Shown here piece after piece: positions 5,627 through 9,209 of a stretch of 9,209 nt of DNA (the stretch's first letter is position 1; the number at the start of each line of letters is the position of its first letter). The DNA is from Natronomonas sp. (GTDB lineage: Archaea; Halobacteriota; Halobacteria; Halobacteriales; Haloarculaceae). A program made the position numbers and the translations under genes. The notes below the pieces were generated by a model that worked only from the letters and a program-made list of their open reading frames with translations, was not told the DNA's origin and did no database searches. The DNA lies in contig SKKJ01000055.1 of assembly GCA_007121575.1 (NCBI GenBank), forward strand, positions 1-9,209, in the 5' to 3' direction.

Positions 5627-6973
5627 ATGTCGGATTCACTAACCGTCGGCGTTCTCAGTCTTCACAGCTCGAAGGAGACGAAGGCGATCTTGAACGCTGT
5701 CGACGACCTCGGGTATGACACAGCTTGGCTCCGCGCGGAAAATACTGCTGTTGATATAACTGATGGTGAAGTTACACTCGAGCCGGATATCGATATCATT
5801 GTCAATCGGCTGTTACTCTCGAAGGAGGAGCAACCGGCCGAGGCGCTCGGGTTGGCAACGATGCTCGATCGTATCTGCCCGATGTTGAACACGCCGATGG
5901 CGACGATGACCGCGATGCACAAATTCGCTTCCGGAACCGCGCTTGCGAAAGCGGGCCTTCCTGTCCCGGATGCGCTCATGGCCCTCTCCGGTGATCTCTT
6001 GAACGACCGTCGGGATCGCTTCGGCGAGGAGGTCGTCTATAAGACCGCGATCGGAACCCACGGCGGCGGAACGTGGAAGCTCGATACCGACGACCCGGTC
6101 AACCCGATGGTTGGGTCCAGACAGGCGTTCCTCCAAGAGCTCATCGAACACGACGAAGAGCGACACCACGATCTCCGTGTGTATGTTGTCGGCGAGCGCG
6201 TCGTCGGAGCGATGAACCGATACGCCCCCGAAGGCGACTGGCGAACGAACGTCGCCCTGGGTGGAGACGTCGAGGACGTGACTGACGGGCTCTCCGATGA
6301 GATCGCCACGATGGCAAAGCGCGCGACCGACGAAATCGGCCTCGACTATGCCGGCGTCGACATCGTGCAGGGAACGGACGGCTATTACGTACTGGAAGTG
6401 AACCCGACTGCCGGCTTCCGAGGGCTGTTCAAGGCGACTGGACGTTCGCCGGCACCGCACATCGCCCGCCTCGCCATCGAACGCGCTGGTGGAGAGGTCG
6501 ATGGCGAGCGGGTCTACGAACTCACCGCCAATCTCGATGATTCTCGCCCGGCGTGCATGCCTCGTGCAGAAAAGACCCTCCCGACCGAAATCCCCGTGAT
6601 CGGCTACATAGAAGAAGTCGTCGTTATGGGGACCAGCGGGCAGCAAACTGTGATGTCGAAGTCCGATACTGGTGCGACCCGGACGAGTATCGACGCTCGG
6701 CTTGCGGCTGAGATCGGAACCGGACCGATCAAAGACATCGTCAAGATCAAATCCGGAAGCGTGAAATCCGGACGATCACGGCCCGTCGTCGACCTCGTTG
6801 TCGGTGTCGGCGGCAAACAACACACGGTCACCGCGAGCATCGAAGATCGTGGACACATGGAATATCCGCTGCTTTTGGGACGTGACATCCTCGAACACTA
6901 TCACGTCGATGTCCGGCGGCAAGCCGACGAAGGTGAGCCACCGGCATTAGACGACAGACCGTCCGAAGAGTAG
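5627..6973 (+). CDS. RimK-like ATP-grasp ligase fused to a retropepsin-like (RimB-type) domain
   Basis: A 448-residue two-domain protein. Residues 1-95 look like a pre-ATP-grasp domain. Residues 96-290 are an ATP-grasp of the RimK class: K139 and the glycine loop THGGG (144-148), the conserved RVYVVG (184-189), R206-T-N208 followed by VALGG, and the metal-binding E257-x-N259 in LEVNPTAGF. Such enzymes join a carboxylate to an amine, typically adding Glu to a protein or cofactor. Residues 322-430 match the family called ATP-dependent zinc protease, which has a retropepsin-like fold: the DTGA motif at 347-350 with likely catalytic D347, and YPLLLGRDIL at 413-422. In bacteria RimB and RimK are usually separate genes. 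No signal peptide or membrane segment is seen. The target is unknown; haloarchaea also use RimK relatives in cofactor and lysine pathways. The ATG at 5627 gives the expected N-terminus. Confidence 0.88.
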   Translation: MSDSLTVGVLSLHSSKETKAILNAVDDLGYDTAWLRAENTAVDITDGEVTLEPDIDIIVNRLLLSKEEQPAEALGLATMLDRICPMLNTPMATMTAMHKFASGTALAKAGLPVPDALMALSGDLLNDRRDRFGEEVVYKTAIGTHGGGTWKLDTDDPVNPMVGSRQAFLQELIEHDEERHHDLRVYVVGERVVGAMNRYAPEGDWRTNVALGGDVEDVTDGLSDEIATMAKRATDEIGLDYAGVDIVQGTDGYYVLEVNPTAGFRGLFKATGRSPAPHIARLAIERAGGEVDGERVYELTANLDDSRPACMPRAEKTLPTEIPVIGYIEEVVVMGTSGQQTVMSKSDTGATRTSIDARLAAEIGTGPIKDIVKIKSGSVKSGRSRPVVDLVVGVGGKQHTVTASIEDRGHMEYPLLLGRDILEHYHVDVRRQADEGEPPALDDRPSEE

Positions 6974-6981
6974 CCCGACCG

Positions 6982-6989
6982 TTTTTATC
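6982..6989 (+). promoter_or_regulatory. TATA box of glmU
   Basis: TTTTTATC at 6982-6989 lies 22-29 bases before the glmU ATG, the leaderless spacing. Its T-run, just nine bases after the upstream stop codon, could also end the RimK-RimB transcript. Confidence 0.5.
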
Positions 6990-7010
6990 TCTGCCGTTCG
7001 AGTCGAGCGT

Positions 7011-8198
7011 ATGCAAGCAGTCATCCTCGCCGCCGGCGAGGGAACCCGAATGCGACCGCTTACCGAGACCGTTCCGAAACCGATGTTGCCGGTCGCGGAT
7101 CGGCCCTTGTGTGCGCATACGGCTGATGCGGCCGTCGCTGCGGGTGCATCAGAGCTCGTGATCGTCGTCGGATACGAGGCCGACGCGGTCCGAGCGTTCT
7201 TCGGAGGGACGTATCGAGACGTTCCGGTCTCATTCGCCGTGCAAGAAACACAGCGCGGGACGGCGGACGCAGTCCGTGCCGCGCGGGAGCATCTCGATGG
7301 CCCGTTCGCCGTCCTGAACGGCGACAATCTCTACAATCCCGACGATATCGCATCGCTTTTTGAGGCTGCACCGGCGATCGCCGCGATCGAAGTCGATGAA
7401 CCGCAAAACTACGGTGTTCTTTCGACGACGTCGTCGGGTGATCGAATCACAGAAATCGTCGAAAAGCCCGCAGATCCACCATCGAATCTGGCGAACGCGG
7501 GTGCGTACACGTTCCCCGAACGAGCCCTCTCGTGGCTCGAGGTCGAAGAGAGCGAACGCGGCGAGTACGAACTCACGGATGTGGTCGCGAAAGTGATCGA
7601 AACGTCCGCTGTTACGCCGGTGTTACTGTCTGCGTGGCTTGACGTAGGCCGTCCGTGGGAACTGCTGGCTGCGAACGAGTGGAAGATCGGCGAATTGGAA
7701 CGGCGGATCGAAGGCGAGGTTCACGAGCGAGCGGAGCTTCGCGGCTCGGTCGTTGTCGAATCCGGTGCGACGGTCGATTCAGGCGTCGTTATCGTGGGGC
7801 CTGCGATCGTCCGCTCCGGAGCCGATATCGGACCGAACGCCTACGTTCGCGGTGCCACCCTTATCGGTCGAGACTGCCATGTCGGCAGCGGTGTCGAGAT
7901 CAAAAACAGCGTATTGATGGATGGATCGAACGTTCCGCACCTCTCGTACGTGGGCGATAGCCTCCTCGGGCCGGGCGTGAACTTCGGTGCCGGGACCCAG
8001 GTCGCCAACCTTCGACACGACGATACAGCAGTCCACCAGACCGTCAAGGGTGAGCGAGTTTCCACCGGTCGAAGAAAGTATGGCGTCGTTGCTGGTCCGG
8101 AGGTCAAAACGGGGATCAATACGAGCCTCGCACCGGGTGTCGTCCTCTCGGCGAACGCGCGGACGAAACCGGGTGAATCGGTACTGCGGGATCGCTAA
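7011..8198 (+). CDS. glmU: Bifunctional sugar-1-phosphate nucleotidylyltransferase/acetyltransferase (archaeal GlmU)
   Basis: A 395-residue two-domain enzyme. The N-terminal nucleotidyltransferase has GEGTRMRPLT (9-18), K23 in VPKPMLPV, the nucleoside-contact QETQRGTADAV (78-88), the metal-binding D105 in LNGDN, E151-K152, and D211 in the second metal region. From about residue 235 hexapeptide repeats form a left-handed beta-helix. NVPHLSYVGDS (307-317) followed by GVNFGAGT and NLRHD is the acetyltransferase signature, with H310 as the likely catalytic base. Together these make UDP-GlcNAc from glucosamine-1-phosphate by acetylation and uridylylation; archaeal homologues can also use other sugar phosphates and dTTP. 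The product feeds surface glycans and protein glycosylation. It has its own TATA box 37 bases or fewer after the upstream gene. An annotator might call it glucose-1-phosphate thymidylyltransferase, but the intact acyltransferase domain favours GlmU. Confidence 0.9.
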   Translation: MQAVILAAGEGTRMRPLTETVPKPMLPVADRPLCAHTADAAVAAGASELVIVVGYEADAVRAFFGGTYRDVPVSFAVQETQRGTADAVRAAREHLDGPFAVLNGDNLYNPDDIASLFEAAPAIAAIEVDEPQNYGVLSTTSSGDRITEIVEKPADPPSNLANAGAYTFPERALSWLEVEESERGEYELTDVVAKVIETSAVTPVLLSAWLDVGRPWELLAANEWKIGELERRIEGEVHERAELRGSVVVESGATVDSGVVIVGPAIVRSGADIGPNAYVRGATLIGRDCHVGSGVEIKNSVLMDGSNVPHLSYVGDSLLGPGVNFGAGTQVANLRHDDTAVHQTVKGERVSTGRRKYGVVAGPEVKTGINTSLAPGVVLSANARTKPGESVLRDR

Positions 8199-8280
8199 CG
8201 ATCGAAGTACGCAGGAAACGTTCGCCATCGATGAGACATGAAACCGGCCATCGTTGGATCGACACTCGAACATAACCGTT

Positions 8281-8287
8281 GATATAG
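8281..8287 (+). promoter_or_regulatory. TATA box of the small zinc-finger gene
   Basis: GATATAG at 8281-8287 lies 24-30 bases before the ATG at 8311, a typical leaderless arrangement. The 112-base gap from glmU holds nothing else recognisable, except a 5-base inverted repeat around the glmU stop codon (8190-8203). Confidence 0.5.
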
Positions 8288-8310
8288 CTCCCGCCTAACG
8301 CCTCGGTACA

Positions 8311-8493
8311 ATGGTTGACCCGACTTCGGATCTCTGCGAAGACGTAACGGAGGAGAACGCGCCACGTTGTGCGGTCTGTGAGAAACCGATCGTACAGCAG
8401 AAATCACACCGCGTTGTGACATCGATCGAGGACGGTTCGGTCGTGACCACGCATTTTTGCACACCGGATTGTCGGACGCAGTGGGATGGATAA
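8311..8493 (+). CDS. Small CxxC zinc-finger protein, haloarchaeal family of unknown function
   Basis: A 60-residue protein with C20-x2-C23 and C50-x3-C54, four cysteines placed to bind one zinc ion, plus HRVVT at 34-38 and HFC at 48-50. The acidic N-terminus has an extra C9. The layout CxxC, about 26 residues, then HFCxxxCxxxW matches a small haloarchaeal family that I recognise only as unnamed zinc-finger-like proteins; I believe it has been given a DUF number (DUF7576), but that is from memory. Such proteins are thought to bind nucleic acid or protein partners. The start at 8311 is supported by a TATA box 24-30 bases before it. It stands alone between glmU and a membrane-protein gene. Confidence 0.8.
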   Translation: MVDPTSDLCEDVTEENAPRCAVCEKPIVQQKSHRVVTSIEDGSVVTTHFCTPDCRTQWDG

Positions 8494-8577
8494 GCGACCG
8501 GATCGTTTGGTGTGCATGCCAGCGAACTCCTCGGCAGAAACCGTAACCGCTTACGATCCGACTCACTGATAGAGAGT

Positions 8578-8820
8578 ATGAGCCCCCACGTTGAGACGAC
8601 GAATCCGGACGGCATCGATTACGGATGGGTGATGCAGACGACGTTCGTGCTAACGATCGTCGTGGGTGCACCCGTCGTCGCCGGCCTCTCGCTTTTTTTC
8701 GAGTTGTTAACGTGGGGACAACGCGCGAATTTCGCGATTCGAGTCGGTGCCGTCGTCTGGTTGTGTATCGGGATTTCGGTCTATCTGTACGCTCGAAGCC
8801 AAGCTGATACATCCATGTAA
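8578..8820 (+). CDS. Small two-helix membrane protein, haloarchaeal family of unknown function
   Basis: An 80-residue protein with two hydrophobic segments at about 18-42 and 53-72, joined by a short loop (LLTWGQRANF) and preceded by the polar ETTNPDGIDYGWVMQ. The block DYGWVMQ followed by TTFVLTIVVGAP resembles a conserved haloarchaeal family that I associate with the label DUF5822; no function is known to me. The ATG at 8578 was chosen over the in-frame upstream GTG at 8512 because residues before it lack family character. A weak TATA-like CTTACG lies 24-29 bases upstream. Its last 40 bases overlap the converging HAD gene. Confidence 0.8.
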   Translation: MSPHVETTNPDGIDYGWVMQTTFVLTIVVGAPVVAGLSLFFELLTWGQRANFAIRVGAVVWLCIGISVYLYARSQADTSM

Positions 8821-9209
8821 TCGACGCCGGCTCTCTTCGCCGTCGTCGCATCACGGTCGGTATCGCCGATAAACACCGATCTGTCCGGTGACCCGTCGAG
8901 TCGTTCGATCGTCTCCAAGAGCGGCTGTGGATCCGGCTTTTCTGTTTCGAGCGTATCCCGACCAACGATGGAACCGATCCCATCGATATCGTGTGTGGAC
9001 AATGCGACTCGACAGGCGGCCTCACAGTTCAGTGAGCAGACGCCAACGGGCCCGTTTGGGATGGTTTCGGCAGCCGGGAGTTTACTCGAAACCGCTGCAC
9101 CATCGCGCTCATACGCCGAGATAACCGATTCGACGGCCGGTCGATATCCGTGTTCTTCGGCCGTCTCGAGCATCTCCCATAGCGACTACGGTGGTTCGAC
9201 ACCATGTGA
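8781..9209 (-). pseudogene. HAD-family phosphatase, 3' part, with an in-frame TAG near the window edge
   Basis: From the ATG at 9173 to the TAG at 8783-8781 the frame encodes 130 residues of a HAD hydrolase: motif II in GVCSLN (S47), motif III lysine in TEKPDP (K79), and motif IV GDTDRD (103-108). Motif I, the DxD nucleophile, is missing and should lie further upstream. Reading upstream in the same frame gives S-L-W-E, then a TAG at 9188-9186, then HGVEPP and open sequence to the edge. Residues on both sides of the TAG look like the ordinary cap region of haloarchaeal relatives (GVEPP, then LWEMLE). So the gene appears interrupted by one nonsense codon. Without the nucleophile, a product from the 9173 ATG would not be an active phosphatase. 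A sequencing error or a true short gene are the alternatives. Substrate unknown. Confidence 0.7.

Noticed and set aside
5813..6646. 277-codon minus-strand frame opposite the RimK-RimB gene
   Set aside because: The plus strand carries clear ATP-grasp motifs over the same bases, and the minus translation is rich in His, Arg and Val with no motif.
8190..8203. Inverted repeat GATCG-CTAA-CGATC over the glmU stop codon
   Set aside because: A 5-base stem with no following T-tract; GATCG is common in this DNA, so a terminator call is not supported.
8195..9025. Long minus-strand frame of 276 codons opposite the small genes
   Set aside because: Arg- and Ser-rich low-grade translation typical of a shadow frame; the zinc-finger, membrane and HAD genes explain the same DNA.

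Overview
The window looks like chromosomal DNA from a halophilic archaeon (class Halobacteria). The proteins are rich in Asp and Glu and poor in Lys. Several coding regions start at an ATG that lies 23-30 bases after a TATA-like box, the layout of leaderless haloarchaeal promoters. The gene content is also haloarchaeal: an sdhC-sdhD-sdhB-sdhA operon, an archaeal two-domain GlmU, a small CxxC zinc-finger protein, and a small two-helix membrane protein. No tRNA, rRNA, CRISPR array, insertion sequence or prophage gene was seen.

Layout. 1-252 (+) is the 3' end of thiE (thiamine-phosphate synthase), cut by the window edge. 331-711 (+) is a one-domain cupin with its own promoter. On the minus strand, 742-4247 is the succinate dehydrogenase operon, transcribed sdhC-sdhD-sdhB-sdhA. 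It has promoter candidates upstream of 4247 and a T-rich terminator in the 30-base gap it shares with the converging cupin gene. 4371-5393 (-) is an M14-type zinc deacylase of the succinylglutamate desuccinylase/aspartoacylase family. After a 233-base divergent promoter region, 5627-6973 (+) encodes a RimK-like ATP-grasp ligase fused to a retropepsin-like 'ATP-dependent zinc protease' (RimB-type) domain. 7011-8198 (+) is glmU. 8311-8493 (+) and 8578-8820 (+) are the two small haloarchaeal proteins. 8781-9209 (-) is the 3' part of a HAD phosphatase whose frame carries an in-frame TAG near the window edge.

How the genes relate. The four sdh genes form one respiratory and TCA-cycle complex (complex II). 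The deacylase and the RimK-RimB fusion share one divergent promoter region. Together they supply an amide-bond-forming enzyme, a peptidase-like domain and an amide-bond-cleaving enzyme, so they may form a reversible amino-acid (perhaps glutamate) modification module; this is inference. GlmU makes UDP-GlcNAc-type precursors for glycoconjugates. The rest are single housekeeping or unknown genes. The points most worth a second look are the RimK-RimB fusion next to an M14 deacylase and the apparent nonsense codon in the HAD gene.
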